64,000 bases of DNA from Jezberella montanilacus (GCF_003003055.1 NZ_PVTV01000011.1:833973-897972); one strand, 5' to 3'; shown: positions 18,636 to 28,548, counted from the first letter of the stretch. Notes: generated by a model not told the origin, from the letters alone. Numbers and translations are program-made.

Positions 18636-21600
18636 TGAATTTTTCCGCCTTTTCAATCAAGCACCCTATCCCAGCAATCCTGCTGTTCATCCTGCTGTCG
18701 ATCGCTGGGTTACTGGCGTTTAAGGCGGAAGGCGTGCAGGATTTTCCCGACATCGAACTCCCCACCGTCACCGTCGAGGCAAATCTGCCGGGGGCCGCTC
18801 CTGCCACCCTCGAAACGGAAGTTGCTCGAAAGCTTGAAAACTCGATCGCAACGTTGCAAGGGATTAAAAATCTGCGCACCAAAATTCTTGAGGGCACAGT
18901 CAGTATCACTGTCGAATTCGTGCTCGAAAAAGACACCATGGAAGCCGTCAACGACGTGCGCGACGCCGTTAGCAGGGTACGCGCTGAGCTACCAGGGGAT
19001 GTGAGAGACCCAACGGTCTTGCGCACCACGACGGCAGGTAAGCCACTGCTCACTTATTCAGTTAGCTCTGACCAGATAGATGAAGAGGCGCTATCCTGGT
19101 ATGTCGACAATACAATCAGCAAGCAACTGTTGTCCACGAATGGGGTCGGTCGGGTAAAAAGACTCGGGGGGCTCACCAGAGAAATCAAAGTAGAACTCGA
19201 CCCTCAAAAAATGTCAGCGCTCGATGTGACTGCCGCCGATGTTTCGCATCGGCTGCGTCAGATCCAGCAAGAAGCGCCCGGTGGTCGCGGAGATGTTGGC
19301 GGCGCAGAGCAAGCCGTACGAACCATTGCTACAGCGACTGTGGCGGCTGATTTGAACAAGCTCGATCTGTCTTTAATTGACGGTCGTCGAATCAGGCTAG
19401 ATCAGATTGCGACGATTACGGACTCCACCGCAGAGCGACGGTCTATCGCACTCATTAACGGGCGGCCTGTGGTTGCCTTTGAAATCATGCGCAGTAAAGG
19501 TGCTAACGAAGTCGCACTGGCGAAAAATGCAAGAGAGGTCATTGGTCGCTTGCAGCAGGCACGACCAGAAATAACAATCAAAGAAGAAATCGACAACGTC
19601 GCACAGACCGAAGAGAATTTCAGAGGCTCCATGCACTTGCTCTATGAGGGCGCGATTCTTGCAGTGTTGGTGGTCTGGTGGTTTTTACGTGATTGGCGAG
19701 CAACCGTCGTGTCAGCGGCCGCGTTGCCGCTTTCTGTCGTGCCGGCTTTTTTAGGGATGTATCTATTTGGCTTTACGTTGAATACAGTCACCTTGCTGTC
19801 GCTGGCTCTTGTTGTGGGCATTTTAGTGGACGACGCCATCGTCGAAGTTGAAAACATCGAACGACATTTACGCATGGGTAAAAAGCCCTTTCAAGCGGCA
19901 ATGGAGGCTGCCGACGAAATCGGGATGGCTGTCATCGCAACCACCTTTGCTCTCATCGCGGTATTTTTGCCGACAGCTTTTATGGCGGGCATCCCGGGCA
20001 AGTTTTTCAAACAATTCGGTTGGACGGCTGTCGTTGCTATCTTTGCTTCGTTGGTCGTCGCACGTCTGTTGACACCGATGATGTCAGCCTACCTGTTGAA
20101 GCCCACCAAGTCAGGCAACGCTGAAGTTCAAGTTGATAGTAAAGTGATGGTGGTCTACCTAAAACTCGTCAACTGGTGTTTGACGCATCGGTTAGTCACG
20201 ATGCTTTCGGCAACCTTGTTCTTTATCGGGTCAATCTCTCTCGTGCCCCTGCTGCCAACCGGCTTTGTGCCAGCTGCTGATCGTGCGCAGACCATGGTCA
20301 ACGTCGAACGCGCACCGGGCAGCAACTTGAAGGACACCTTGCAAGCCGCCGAGCGGGTGCGGACAAAGCTAGAGCAACTGCCGGACGTTAAAAGTGTATT
20401 TAGCTCCGTCGGTGCAGGGGTATCAGGCGATGCCTTCGCGGTTGGCACAGCCCCAGAAGTGCGCAAAGCAGCGTTGACACTTATCCTGACTCACCGCGAT
20501 GATCGTCGCGACAACCAGCAGCAAGTTGAGGGCAAAATCCGTGAATTGCTGGCCCATGAGCCGGGCGTGCGAGTCACCGTCGGCGCGCAGGATATCGGTG
20601 TCAAGATGCAAATTGTTTTGCAAAGCGAAGACCCCGTCGCGCTGGGGGCTGCCGCCCAGTCGCTCGAACGGGAATTACGCACGCTAAAGGGTATAGGTAA
20701 CGTGCTGTCATCGGCCAGTCTGGTTAGACCAGAAATCATCATCAGACCGGATTTCGCCCGTGCCGCAGACCTCGGGGTGACGGCCCAAAGCATTGCTGAA
20801 ACAGTCCGCATTGCCACAAGTGGTGACTATGACGTCAGTTTGCCCAAGCTGAACCTGTCTGAAAGGCAAATCCCGATTCGGGTCAAACTACCCGACTCGG
20901 CAAGGACAGATATCGAAGCGCTTAAGCGGCTTACCGTGCCGGGGCGCTTCGGCCCAGTGATGCTCGGCAACGTGGTCAGTATGACGATGGATAGTGGCCC
21001 TGCTCAAATTGATCGACTTAACCGCAGTCGCAACGTGTCTCTCGATGTCGAGCTTGGCAGCAGAACGCTGGGTGAAGCTTACGCCGATGCGATGGCGCTG
21101 CCCACCCTGCGCAACTTGCCACCGGGCGTCAGACAAGCACAGCTCGGTGACGCGCAAGAGATGACGGCATTGTTCGCCAGCTTCGGGTTAGCCATGCTAA
21201 TTGCACTGTTGTGTATCTACATGATTCTCGTGTTGCTGTTTCACGATTTCATGCAACCGATTACGATTCTTGGCGCGCTGCCGCTTTCAATGGGAGGTGC
21301 TTTCATTGCCTTATTGATCACCGGCAAAAGCTTTTCGATGCCGTCTTTGATCGGCTTGCTCATGTTGATGGGAATTGTGACGAAGAATTCAATCCTGCTT
21401 GTCGAATACGCCATTACCGCCAGACACCAGGGGATGCAGAGATTCGACGCGCTGGTGGATGCCTGCCATAAACGAGCTCGACCCATCGTCATGACGACCA
21501 TCGCGATGACAGCGGGAATGTTGCCCATTGCATTGGGCTTAGGATCTGATCCAAGCTTTCGATCACCGATGGCGATAGCGGTAATTGGCGGCCTGATGAC

Positions 21601-21715
21601 CTCAACGATGCTAAGTCTTCTGGTCATCCCAGTTGTCTTTACCTACATCGACGATCTTGAACACTGGATCAAAAAGAAAACAGGCAGAAAACCGGTCACC
21701 CAGTCTTCTGCCTGA
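18635..21715 (+). CDS. RND-family efflux permease (AcrB/HAE-1-like)
   Basis: The 1026-residue protein begins with FSIKHPIPAILLFILLSIAGL (TM1) and has the two large periplasmic loops and twelve membrane segments of RND pumps. TM4 carries LVVGILVDDAIVEVENIERH, with the proton-relay Asp pair. Later segments include GKSFSMPSLIGLLMLMGIVTKNSILLVEY and KRARPIVMTTIAMTAGMLPI. Length and motifs suit an HAE-1-type proton-driven exporter of organic compounds rather than a metal pump. The substrate is unknown; the HAD dehalogenase at the head of the operon hints at xenobiotic stress, which is inference. Confidence 0.93.
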   Translation: MNFSAFSIKHPIPAILLFILLSIAGLLAFKAEGVQDFPDIELPTVTVEANLPGAAPATLETEVARKLENSIATLQGIKNLRTKILEGTVSITVEFVLEKDTMEAVNDVRDAVSRVRAELPGDVRDPTVLRTTTAGKPLLTYSVSSDQIDEEALSWYVDNTISKQLLSTNGVGRVKRLGGLTREIKVELDPQKMSALDVTAADVSHRLRQIQQEAPGGRGDVGGAEQAVRTIATATVAADLNKLDLSLIDGRRIRLDQIATITDSTAERRSIALINGRPVVAFEIMRSKGANEVALAKNAREVIGRLQQARPEITIKEEIDNVAQTEENFRGSMHLLYEGAILAVLVVWWFLRDWRATVVSAAALPLSVVPAFLGMYLFGFTLNTVTLLSLALVVGILVDDAIVEVENIERHLRMGKKPFQAAMEAADEIGMAVIATTFALIAVFLPTAFMAGIPGKFFKQFGWTAVVAIFASLVVARLLTPMMSAYLLKPTKSGNAEVQVDSKVMVVYLKLVNWCLTHRLVTMLSATLFFIGSISLVPLLPTGFVPAADRAQTMVNVERAPGSNLKDTLQAAERVRTKLEQLPDVKSVFSSVGAGVSGDAFAVGTAPEVRKAALTLILTHRDDRRDNQQQVEGKIRELLAHEPGVRVTVGAQDIGVKMQIVLQSEDPVALGAAAQSLERELRTLKGIGNVLSSASLVRPEIIIRPDFARAADLGVTAQSIAETVRIATSGDYDVSLPKLNLSERQIPIRVKLPDSARTDIEALKRLTVPGRFGPVMLGNVVSMTMDSGPAQIDRLNRSRNVSLDVELGSRTLGEAYADAMALPTLRNLPPGVRQAQLGDAQEMTALFASFGLAMLIALLCIYMILVLLFHDFMQPITILGALPLSMGGAFIALLITGKSFSMPSLIGLLMLMGIVTKNSILLVEYAITARHQGMQRFDALVDACHKRARPIVMTTIAMTAGMLPIALGLGSDPSFRSPMAIAVIGGLMTSTMLSLLVIPVVFTYIDDLEHWIKKKTGRKPVTQSSA
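21681..21714 (+). other. Possible hairpin at the 3' end of the RND operon
   Basis: A nine-base perfect inverted repeat (CAGGCAGAA / TTCTGCCTG, loop of 16 bases) spans the last codons of the RND permease gene, followed after some distance by a T-rich run (21731-21742 region). It could help end or stabilise the efflux transcript before the convergent binding-protein gene. The coding overlap and the distance to the T run make this uncertain. Confidence 0.3.
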
Positions 21716-21731
21716 TCAGGGATTGCGCTCT

Positions 21732-22961
21732 TTATTTTTTTACTAGCGGGCAGGCACTTTCTGCAAGTGTCCCGAAAATATCTTCACCTTTCAAATCTGC
21801 CACAACATTATAGAAATCCCAAGGGCCTTTCGATTCGGATGGCTTCTTGACTTGCATCAGCTTCATATCGTGAATCATGCGACCGTCTTCTGGTCGGATA
21901 TAGCCATTGGTCGCAAAAATATCGTTGATCTTGTTGGATTTCATCCATTTCATCACGACATCGGTATCGACCGAATGTGTTTCTTTGACCGCTTTCAGAT
22001 ACGTACTTACTGCAGAATAATCCCCCATCTGATTCATATTCGGTACATTTTTGGGAAATTTCTCTTGAAACCGCTTAGTGAACGCACGGTTCTGATCATT
22101 TGAGTTCCAGTACCAGAAGTCCGTCAAGTACATGCCCTGTGTTGCCTCTAAACCCAGCGCATGGATATCATTCACGTAGACCAATAGGCCAGCCATGCCC
22201 ATCGTTTTCGCGACGCCAAACTCATTTGCAGCCTTGATAGAGTTAATGGTGTCGCCGCCCGCATTCGCTAGGCCAAGGATTTTTGCGCCTGAGCCCTGAG
22301 CTTGCAGCAAATAAGACGAGAAGTCAGCCGATGACAGAGGCACCCTCACTGCGCCCTTGACCGATCCGCCTCCTGCTTTAACGACATTGGCAGCATCGCG
22401 TTCAAGTGCATGACCAAAGGCGTAATCGGCAGTGATGAAAAACCAATCTTTGCCACCGCTCTTGAGCACCGCCGCAGCCGTGCCACGTGCTAGGGCAGTG
22501 GTGTCGTAAGCGTAGTGAATCATGTAAGGGGTACAGTATTTACCGCTAATGTCTGAGGATCCAGCGCCTACGGCAAGAAAGGGTTTCTGTTTCTCTGTCG
22601 CAACCGGACTCATGGCGAGGGTCACAGCCGAGTTCGATCCACCGATCAGCACATCAATTTTTTGCTGATCAAACCACTCACGCACTTTGGAGGCAGCGAT
22701 ATCAGGCTTGTTCTGATGATCGAGAACCAATAGCTCGATTTTTTTACCGTCGATCGCGCCACCTGCATCGGCAATTGCCATGCGGATGGCCTCTGCGCCC
22801 ATGGGGCCATCTGTGTCGGCATAAAGACCCGACATGTCGGTCGCAAAACCGATACGAATCACATCGCTGGTAATTGCTGCGTGCGAGAGTTGAGTTGTCA
22901 AACCCAAGCCTGCGATCGCGAAAGCACTCGCCAACGCAGTCGTCAGTGAACGAAGTTTCAT
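21732..22961 (-). CDS. Branched-chain-type ABC substrate-binding protein, orphan
   Basis: The 409-residue protein has a signal peptide (LTTALASAFAIAGLGLTTQLSHA) and a periplasmic binding-protein type I fold (Peripla_BP_6): DVIRIGFATDMSGLYAD, GPMGAEAIRMAIADAGG, KIELLVLDHQNKPDIA, and a GSNSAVTLAMSPVA loop. Such LivK-like proteins capture amino acids, amides or aromatic acids for ABC import. No permease or ATPase gene is near. GGAG lies six bases before the ATG. The gene is convergent with the RND operon and divergent from the monooxygenase gene. Confidence 0.9.
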   Translation of the reverse strand: MKLRSLTTALASAFAIAGLGLTTQLSHAAITSDVIRIGFATDMSGLYADTDGPMGAEAIRMAIADAGGAIDGKKIELLVLDHQNKPDIAASKVREWFDQQKIDVLIGGSNSAVTLAMSPVATEKQKPFLAVGAGSSDISGKYCTPYMIHYAYDTTALARGTAAAVLKSGGKDWFFITADYAFGHALERDAANVVKAGGGSVKGAVRVPLSSADFSSYLLQAQGSGAKILGLANAGGDTINSIKAANEFGVAKTMGMAGLLVYVNDIHALGLEATQGMYLTDFWYWNSNDQNRAFTKRFQEKFPKNVPNMNQMGDYSAVSTYLKAVKETHSVDTDVVMKWMKSNKINDIFATNGYIRPEDGRMIHDMKLMQVKKPSESKGPWDFYNVVADLKGEDIFGTLAESACPLVKK

Positions 22962-23243
22962 TAATGTCTCCAGATTATCTAAGCAGTCAGACGGTCCAAG
23001 TGCCGCTCACCGATCTTTTCGTGCTTTTGACTGCACTTCAGCCTAGTATATCTTTCACGACGTCCTTGTTACTCATATCAGCCATTAGGGTTTGCACTGA
23101 ATAGCAGAAGCCTATCGCTCGGCTGCAACTCGCTTTTCGTGCCTTCGGATTGACCGCTACACTGGAGAGATTTGCTTTAACATAGCTCAATAAATAAATA
23201 AAAACACGGAATAAACCCCTTTTTTCGAGACACGAGTTAAACC
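22962..23243. promoter_or_regulatory. Divergent control region, binding protein / monooxygenase
   Basis: These 282 bases separate two genes that are read outward, so both promoters must lie here. I see no clear operator palindrome, hairpin or RNA gene. An AT-rich segment with several TTTA/TAAA stretches lies at about 23170-23225, close to the monooxygenase start, and could hold its promoter. Confidence 0.4.
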
Positions 23244-24887
23244 ATGGCAATCGCTGCAACCCCAGAAAGTAAAATCGTCTCTACTTCAGGCGCGATCGAA
23301 GTCGACGCCTTGATTATTGGTGCTGGATTTTCCGGCCTTTATCAACTGTTGTCCTTACGCGATAAATTAAACCTGTCGGTGCAAGTGATTGAAGTCGCAG
23401 ACGAGGTCGGTGGTACCTGGTACTGGAACCGCTACCCCGGGGCACGTTGCGACTCTGAGAGCCACTCTTATCAGTACTACTTTTCTGACGAACTGGTCAA
23501 AGAGTGGGAATGGACACAGCGCTATCCAGACCACGCCGAGATTCGCCAGTATTTAGGTCATGTCGCAAAGAAATTCGATCTCAAAGCCAACATCAAATTC
23601 AAGACTCGCGTAACCGCAGCCAAATACCACGAAGCAAGCAATCGTTGGCACATTACGACTGATGCAGGTGATACCTATGTTGCCAAATACTTCATCACTG
23701 CTGTGGGTTGTCTTTCATCCGCCAATATTCCAAAAATTGCCGGTTTGGAGTCATTTGGTGGCGAGTGGTATCACACGGGTCAGTGGCCACACGAAGGCGT
23801 CGATTTCACTGGCAAGCGCGTAGGCATTATCGGAACCGGTTCAACTGGCATTCAGGCCATCCCTGTGATCGCCGAACAAGCTGGTCACTTAACGGTGTTT
23901 CAGCGTACCGCCAACTACAGCATCCCGTCACGAAACGCCCCCCTGACGGATCAGTTCAAACAGTTTGCGAAAGAAAAAATCAGCGATATTCGTCATGTCA
24001 TGCACACCAACACCAATGGCCATGCCTTCAGGATGGTGCCACGGTCTGCGATTGCTACACCAGAGGCAGAGCGTCGTGCCATCATGGAAAAAGCCTGGGA
24101 AAAAGGTGGTCTTGAGTTTCGCGCCTGCTTTGACGATATCCTGATCAACAAAGACTCAAACGACACCATGGCCGAATTCGTTTGCGAGAAGATCCGCGCC
24201 ATCGTAAGGGACCCTGCCAAAGCAGAGGTTTTGGCTGATATCGATCATCCCTTTGCAACTAAACGGCCACCAGTCGACACGCACTACTTTGAAACCTACA
24301 ACCGCGACAATGTTTCGATCGTCAATTTGCGCAAAACGCCGATTGATTCGATCACGCCCAAAGGCATCAAAATCGGCGATCAAGAATACGAACTCGACAT
24401 CATCGTTTTCGCAACGGGTTTTGATGCAATGACTGGGCCTTTGCTCAACATCAATATCACAGGCAAGAACAATACAGCACTCAAGGACGTTTGGTCGACC
24501 GGCCCGAGTAACTATCTCGGCTTGCAAGTGCCGGGATTCCCGAATATGTTCACCATCACGGGGCCAGGCAGTCCGTCGGTTCTTTGCAACATGCCAGTCG
24601 CGATTGAGCAACACGTCGATTGGATTACCCACTGTATTGCTGACATGCAGGCCAATGGCTTACAGAAGATCGAAGCAACAGCGAAAGCCGCAAATGATTG
24701 GGTGCAAGAGGTAAACGTAGCTGCCAATGCAACGTTGCTGCCGCAAGCAAAACACTCGTGGTATCTGGGTGCGAATGTGCCCGGCAAGCCTCGTGTCTTT
24801 ATGCCTTACGCCGGTGGTATGGCCAATTACCGAAAAATTTGCGATGACGTCGCGAAGAATTCATACACTGGCTTTCAACGGACATAA
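23244..24887 (+). CDS. Type I Baeyer-Villiger flavin monooxygenase
   Basis: The 547-residue flavoprotein has an N-terminal FAD Rossmann motif (IIGAGFSGLYQL), the GGTWYWNRYPGARCD block, a second NADPH Rossmann motif (GIIGTGSTGIQAIPVIA), and the exact Baeyer-Villiger fingerprint FxGxxxHxxxWP at residues 171-182 (FGGEWYHTGQWP). Length and motifs fit cyclohexanone monooxygenase relatives that insert oxygen beside a ketone carbonyl using NADPH and O2. The physiological ketone is unknown. It has no signal peptide. It stands alone on the plus strand, about 100 bases before the DUF1800 gene. Confidence 0.93.
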   Translation: MAIAATPESKIVSTSGAIEVDALIIGAGFSGLYQLLSLRDKLNLSVQVIEVADEVGGTWYWNRYPGARCDSESHSYQYYFSDELVKEWEWTQRYPDHAEIRQYLGHVAKKFDLKANIKFKTRVTAAKYHEASNRWHITTDAGDTYVAKYFITAVGCLSSANIPKIAGLESFGGEWYHTGQWPHEGVDFTGKRVGIIGTGSTGIQAIPVIAEQAGHLTVFQRTANYSIPSRNAPLTDQFKQFAKEKISDIRHVMHTNTNGHAFRMVPRSAIATPEAERRAIMEKAWEKGGLEFRACFDDILINKDSNDTMAEFVCEKIRAIVRDPAKAEVLADIDHPFATKRPPVDTHYFETYNRDNVSIVNLRKTPIDSITPKGIKIGDQEYELDIIVFATGFDAMTGPLLNINITGKNNTALKDVWSTGPSNYLGLQVPGFPNMFTITGPGSPSVLCNMPVAIEQHVDWITHCIADMQANGLQKIEATAKAANDWVQEVNVAANATLLPQAKHSWYLGANVPGKPRVFMPYAGGMANYRKICDDVAKNSYTGFQRT

Positions 24888-24993
24888 TTGATTGCGGCAC
24901 GCCTGAAGCGGCCTCTGGGGTCAATGAAAAAATCTGAACTTTAGGTTTGTTAAGCTATCTGAATCTCTCTTGAGGTGAGGCAAGCGACGCAAA

Positions 24994-26451
24994 ATGAGTA
25001 AAGAATTATCCCAGACCGCTCTACGAATTCGCTACCCTGCTGGTCAATATAACGATGGTCGCGCGTGGCCAGCGCTGGATGAACTCAGACCCATGAGTTT
25101 GTTACACGCAGACCTGCCAGCCTTGTTTCCCTACGTTGCGCGCGAAGAGGCGGTACCTCATCCAGAGCGCCGTAGACCCAGACAAGAAACTCAAGCTGCC
25201 GCACTACTCAATGCTGTCCGCAGCCAGAACCCCTGGAAAGATCAATGGGTTGGTTTCTGGCGGGATCATTTTTCAGTCAATGGCTACGAGGGCGGGGTTG
25301 AGGCGTTCATCCCTCACTTTGAGCGTGAAGTGATTCAGCGTCACGCTTTGGGTAATTTTCGTCAATTTCTTGAAGCCACGACTACCCATCCGTGCATGCT
25401 GTTTTACTTGAACAACCGAAGCTCGAAAGCCGGTAACGCCAACGAAAACTACGCACGTGAATTATTTGAACTTCACACCTTGGGTCGTGATGCCTATCTC
25501 AATGACCTGTACGCCGAGTGGCGCAGTGTCCCCGGGGCCGCGCAAGCCAAACCACAAGGCTATATTGACCAAGACGTCTATGAAGCGGCGCGGGCCTTTA
25601 CTGGCTGGACCGTCGAAGATGGGTCAGGTATCGGTGGCGGTCAGCGCCTCGAAAAAACGGGGCGCTTCAAGTACGTCGAAGCGTGGCATGACAACTACCA
25701 GAAACGAGTGCTCGCGACTGAATTCAACCCTTACAGTGGTGCGATGAAAGACGGTCAGCGGGTGTTGGATCTGTGTGCCAGCCATCCTGCCACGGCCCAT
25801 CATGTGATGACTAAACTAGTCAGACGCATGATCAGCGACAATCCACCGAAGGCCTTGATCGACAGTACGACCAAGCTTTTTATCCAGCACCTGCGGGCAC
25901 CCAACCAGTTGGCGCTTGTCTATCAACATCTGGCAAAAGAAGCCTTACGGATGCCTGAGTCCCAACGACAAAAGGTACGCAACCCAATGCGCCTCGTTGC
26001 CGTATTTGCACAAGCGGTGCAGCTACCTTTCGATCTGACCCAAGCAAACATTCTCGGTCCCATCGAAGCCGCTGGGCCAGCAATCTACAGCTGGGTCTCG
26101 CCAGAAGGGCCGCCGGATGGTGTGTCCAGTCTCCTCTCAGCTGGCTATTTGCGGCAACGCATCAGCTTGATACAAGGTTTAGCAGAGAACTGGTGGGACA
26201 CTGGCGAATGGGATCCTTACCGTGGCCTGTCAAGATCGGCCTCCTACGCGCAACTGATGTCGCACTGGGATGTCGCTTTGCTTGGCGAACCAAGACCAGA
26301 ACTCTGGCAAGCAATCCTAACCGCACAACAAATTAATCCCGCTGACACAGTACTCAGTGTCAAGGAAGCTCGCAAAATGATTGGATATCTCGCCTGGTCG
26401 CCGTCTTTTCAGACCGAAGCTATCAAACCAGACACTGACTTACCTGTGTAG
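24994..26451 (+). CDS. DUF1800-family protein
   Basis: The 485-residue protein is a DUF1800 member: DQWVGFWRDHFSVN, MLFYLNNRSSKAGNANENYA and RELFELHTLGRD are the family hallmarks, with YEAARAFTGWTV after them. Function is unknown. Members are usually encoded next to a DUF1501 protein, as here (18-base gap), and the pair is often exported. This copy has no evident signal peptide at the called ATG 24994; the family's usual N-terminal RTGFG-like segment is also not obvious, so the N-terminus may be divergent or shortened. A GAGG at about 24972-24980 is rather far from the ATG. Confidence 0.83.
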   Translation: MSKELSQTALRIRYPAGQYNDGRAWPALDELRPMSLLHADLPALFPYVAREEAVPHPERRRPRQETQAAALLNAVRSQNPWKDQWVGFWRDHFSVNGYEGGVEAFIPHFEREVIQRHALGNFRQFLEATTTHPCMLFYLNNRSSKAGNANENYARELFELHTLGRDAYLNDLYAEWRSVPGAAQAKPQGYIDQDVYEAARAFTGWTVEDGSGIGGGQRLEKTGRFKYVEAWHDNYQKRVLATEFNPYSGAMKDGQRVLDLCASHPATAHHVMTKLVRRMISDNPPKALIDSTTKLFIQHLRAPNQLALVYQHLAKEALRMPESQRQKVRNPMRLVAVFAQAVQLPFDLTQANILGPIEAAGPAIYSWVSPEGPPDGVSSLLSAGYLRQRISLIQGLAENWWDTGEWDPYRGLSRSASYAQLMSHWDVALLGEPRPELWQAILTAQQINPADTVLSVKEARKMIGYLAWSPSFQTEAIKPDTDLPV

Positions 26452-26469
26452 GGCAAAGGGAAGATCCAC

Positions 26470-27702
26470 ATGATCAATACCAATAAGCGGGATTTTTTAA
26501 AAACGACCGTCGCAGGTCTAGCACTAAGCGCAAGCGACGTCTTGATCGGGCCAATTGCTGGTATCAATCAGCTGGCAATCGCACGAACATCGTCAGGCTT
26601 ATCGCAAAGTCTCGCTGATGGACCACTGATCATTGTTTTTCAAAGAGGCGCAGCAGATGGTCTCGCTATCTTGTCGCCGCTCGACGATGAAAACTTCAAA
26701 GCAGCCCGTCCACCAGAAATGCGTTTTAATACAAGCGAAGCAAGTGGACTCGTCACCATGGGGCAAACTACGCTTTACTGGCATCCAAGCGCACAGGCCC
26801 TTGCCAAGCTTTACCTCTCCGGTCACCTGGCCGTGTGGCCTGCAGTTGGCCTCCTGAACGAAACTCGGTCACATTTTGAAGCACAAGAAATGATCGAAAG
26901 AGGCGTGAACTCACTCAACAATCTGTCTGACAATCTCGGTTGGTTAACTCGTCAGGTGAATAATCCAACATCGAGCCGTCGAAACTCGGTAGGCGTACCG
27001 CTATTTGCTGGCAGTAATAACGTACCGCGTTCAATGCAAGGATCCCCGGGTGCGATGGCGATCCGGGATCTGCAAAATGGCGTGAACATACCCAGTGGGC
27101 AGACAGGCCAGAATATTCTGATGGCCTTGTGTAACGCAGAGCGCAAACAGCCTGCCGCAGACCTCATGCGTGTACACACTGAAGGCATGGCGCAGCTAAA
27201 CCGGGCGCTGCCCAAAACATCCGACAATAAAATCGCCCCCTACCAGACTGCTGGACAAACGCCCTATCCCAACAACGATCCGGGTGTCGGGTTACGGTCG
27301 GTCGCCAGAATGATCGAAGCCGGTGTCGGGATGCAGTACGCTTGGGTCGATCAAACTGGCTGGGATACGCACGAAGGTCAGCCGGGACGTCTCAAAGGCG
27401 TCATTAACAATTTGTCGGTAGCCCTCGAGGCCTTCGCGCAAGATATGCGGGCCAGACACCAGCCCTATACGTTAATCGTCATGACCGAATTTGGCAGACG
27501 CCTGAGAAGCAACCGGAGCAATGGCACCGATCACGGTCACGGCAGTTTGGCTTTGATCCTGGGTGATCGAGTCCCTGGCGGAAAAACATACGGGACTTGG
27601 CCAGGCTTAGACGAGAAAGTTCTTGATAGAGCGGTTGATTTAGCTGTCACCACCGACTATCAAAAAATGATCGAACAAGCAGTGGCATGGCATACTACCT
27701 GA
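26470..27702 (+). CDS. DUF1501-family protein with Tat signal
   Basis: The 410-residue protein starts with a Tat-like signal (NTNKRDFLKTTVAGLALSAS) and shows the DUF1501 features LIIVFQRGAADGL, TRSHFEAQEMIERG, WVDQTGWDTHEGQ and VMTEFGRR with GTDHGHGSLALILG. The family has a sulfatase/alkaline phosphatase-like fold and unknown role, and is nearly always paired with DUF1800. AGGGAAG precedes the ATG. Its 3' end and the next gene are close (21 bases), so the binding protein may share the transcript. Confidence 0.87.
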   Translation: MINTNKRDFLKTTVAGLALSASDVLIGPIAGINQLAIARTSSGLSQSLADGPLIIVFQRGAADGLAILSPLDDENFKAARPPEMRFNTSEASGLVTMGQTTLYWHPSAQALAKLYLSGHLAVWPAVGLLNETRSHFEAQEMIERGVNSLNNLSDNLGWLTRQVNNPTSSRRNSVGVPLFAGSNNVPRSMQGSPGAMAIRDLQNGVNIPSGQTGQNILMALCNAERKQPAADLMRVHTEGMAQLNRALPKTSDNKIAPYQTAGQTPYPNNDPGVGLRSVARMIEAGVGMQYAWVDQTGWDTHEGQPGRLKGVINNLSVALEAFAQDMRARHQPYTLIVMTEFGRRLRSNRSNGTDHGHGSLALILGDRVPGGKTYGTWPGLDEKVLDRAVDLAVTTDYQKMIEQAVAWHTT

Positions 27703-27722
27703 ACTTTTTTAGGGACCGAGAC

Positions 27723-28505
27723 ATGAACATGAAAACAATCAAGAAATTGCTTGCAGGCGCTGGGCTGGCCCTCTTAAGCCTAGGTGCCATCGCGCAAACG
27801 AATCCATCCCGCCTCGATGAGATCATCAAAACCAATAAGTTAAGAGTTTGTACGCCGGGCGACTACAAACCGTTTTCACTAGCAAAACCAGACGGAAGCT
27901 TTGAGGGTTTAGATATTGATCTGATCCAGGCAGCAGCGAAAAGTTTGGGCGTTGAAGTAGAGTTAATCAAATCAAGCTGGCCAAAGTTGCTCGATGATTT
28001 CGTCGAGAAATGCGATGTTGCGGTCGGCGGTATCTCTGTATCCACAGACCGAGCCAAGCGAACAGGTTTCATGACCGCTTACATGGTCAATGGCAAAGCA
28101 CCGATCGCCCGCTGCGAAGACAAGGCAAAATATCAGACCGTGCTGGATATCAACAAACCAACCGTCACCGTGATCACCAATCCAGGCGGCAGCAACGAGA
28201 AATTCGTCCGTGCCAACCTGCCTAATGCAAAGGTGATTGTGTACAACGACAACGTAACCATCTTTGATCAGATCCTGCAGGGCAAGGCAGATGTCATGAT
28301 TTCAGAGTCAGTCGAGACCATCGTGCAGCAGAAAAGCAAACCAGGGCTCTGCGCCATCAATCCTGACAAACCACTGCAATATGGTGAGATGAGTTTCTTA
28401 CTACCCCGAGGCGATGTAGCAATGAAAGCCTTCTTCGACACGTGGCTGCATCTGAGCAAAGAGTCCGGCGAGTACAAACGGATCCTTGCCAAGTGGGTTA
28501 ACTAA
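27723..28505 (+). CDS. Family 3 periplasmic binding protein / cyclohexadienyl dehydratase-like
   Basis: About 260 residues from ATG 27723 (AGGGA seven bases upstream; ATG 27729 is also possible). A signal peptide (KKLLAGAGLALLSLGAIAQ) precedes a type II periplasmic binding fold: NKLRVCTPGDYKPFSL, DGSFEGLDIDLIQAAAK, DVAVGGISVSTDRAKR, and a KADVMISESVE segment. The length and VCTPGDYKPFS opening resemble PheC-type cyclohexadienyl dehydratases, which derive from such binding proteins and make phenylpyruvate in the periplasm. Solute binding for an ABC importer is the other reading. No transporter genes adjoin it. Confidence 0.82.
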   Translation: MNMKTIKKLLAGAGLALLSLGAIAQTNPSRLDEIIKTNKLRVCTPGDYKPFSLAKPDGSFEGLDIDLIQAAAKSLGVEVELIKSSWPKLLDDFVEKCDVAVGGISVSTDRAKRTGFMTAYMVNGKAPIARCEDKAKYQTVLDINKPTVTVITNPGGSNEKFVRANLPNAKVIVYNDNVTIFDQILQGKADVMISESVETIVQQKSKPGLCAINPDKPLQYGEMSFLLPRGDVAMKAFFDTWLHLSKESGEYKRILAKWVN

Positions 28506-28518
28506 TCTGGATCATATA

Positions 28519-28548
28519 CCCACCCAAAGTCATCAGACTTGGGGTGGG
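28519..28548. terminator. Hairpin between convergent genes
   Basis: A 13-base stem with one mismatch (CCCACCCAAAGTC / GACTTGGGGTGGG) around the loop ATCA lies 13 bases after the binding-protein stop and before the convergent esterase stop. There is no T-run next to it, so it is either a two-way transcription barrier or an mRNA 3' stabiliser. Confidence 0.5.

Noticed and set aside
24156..24632. 158-codon reverse frame inside the Baeyer-Villiger gene
   Set aside because: It is antisense to a well-supported gene, has no family resemblance and no ribosome binding site; a shadow frame.
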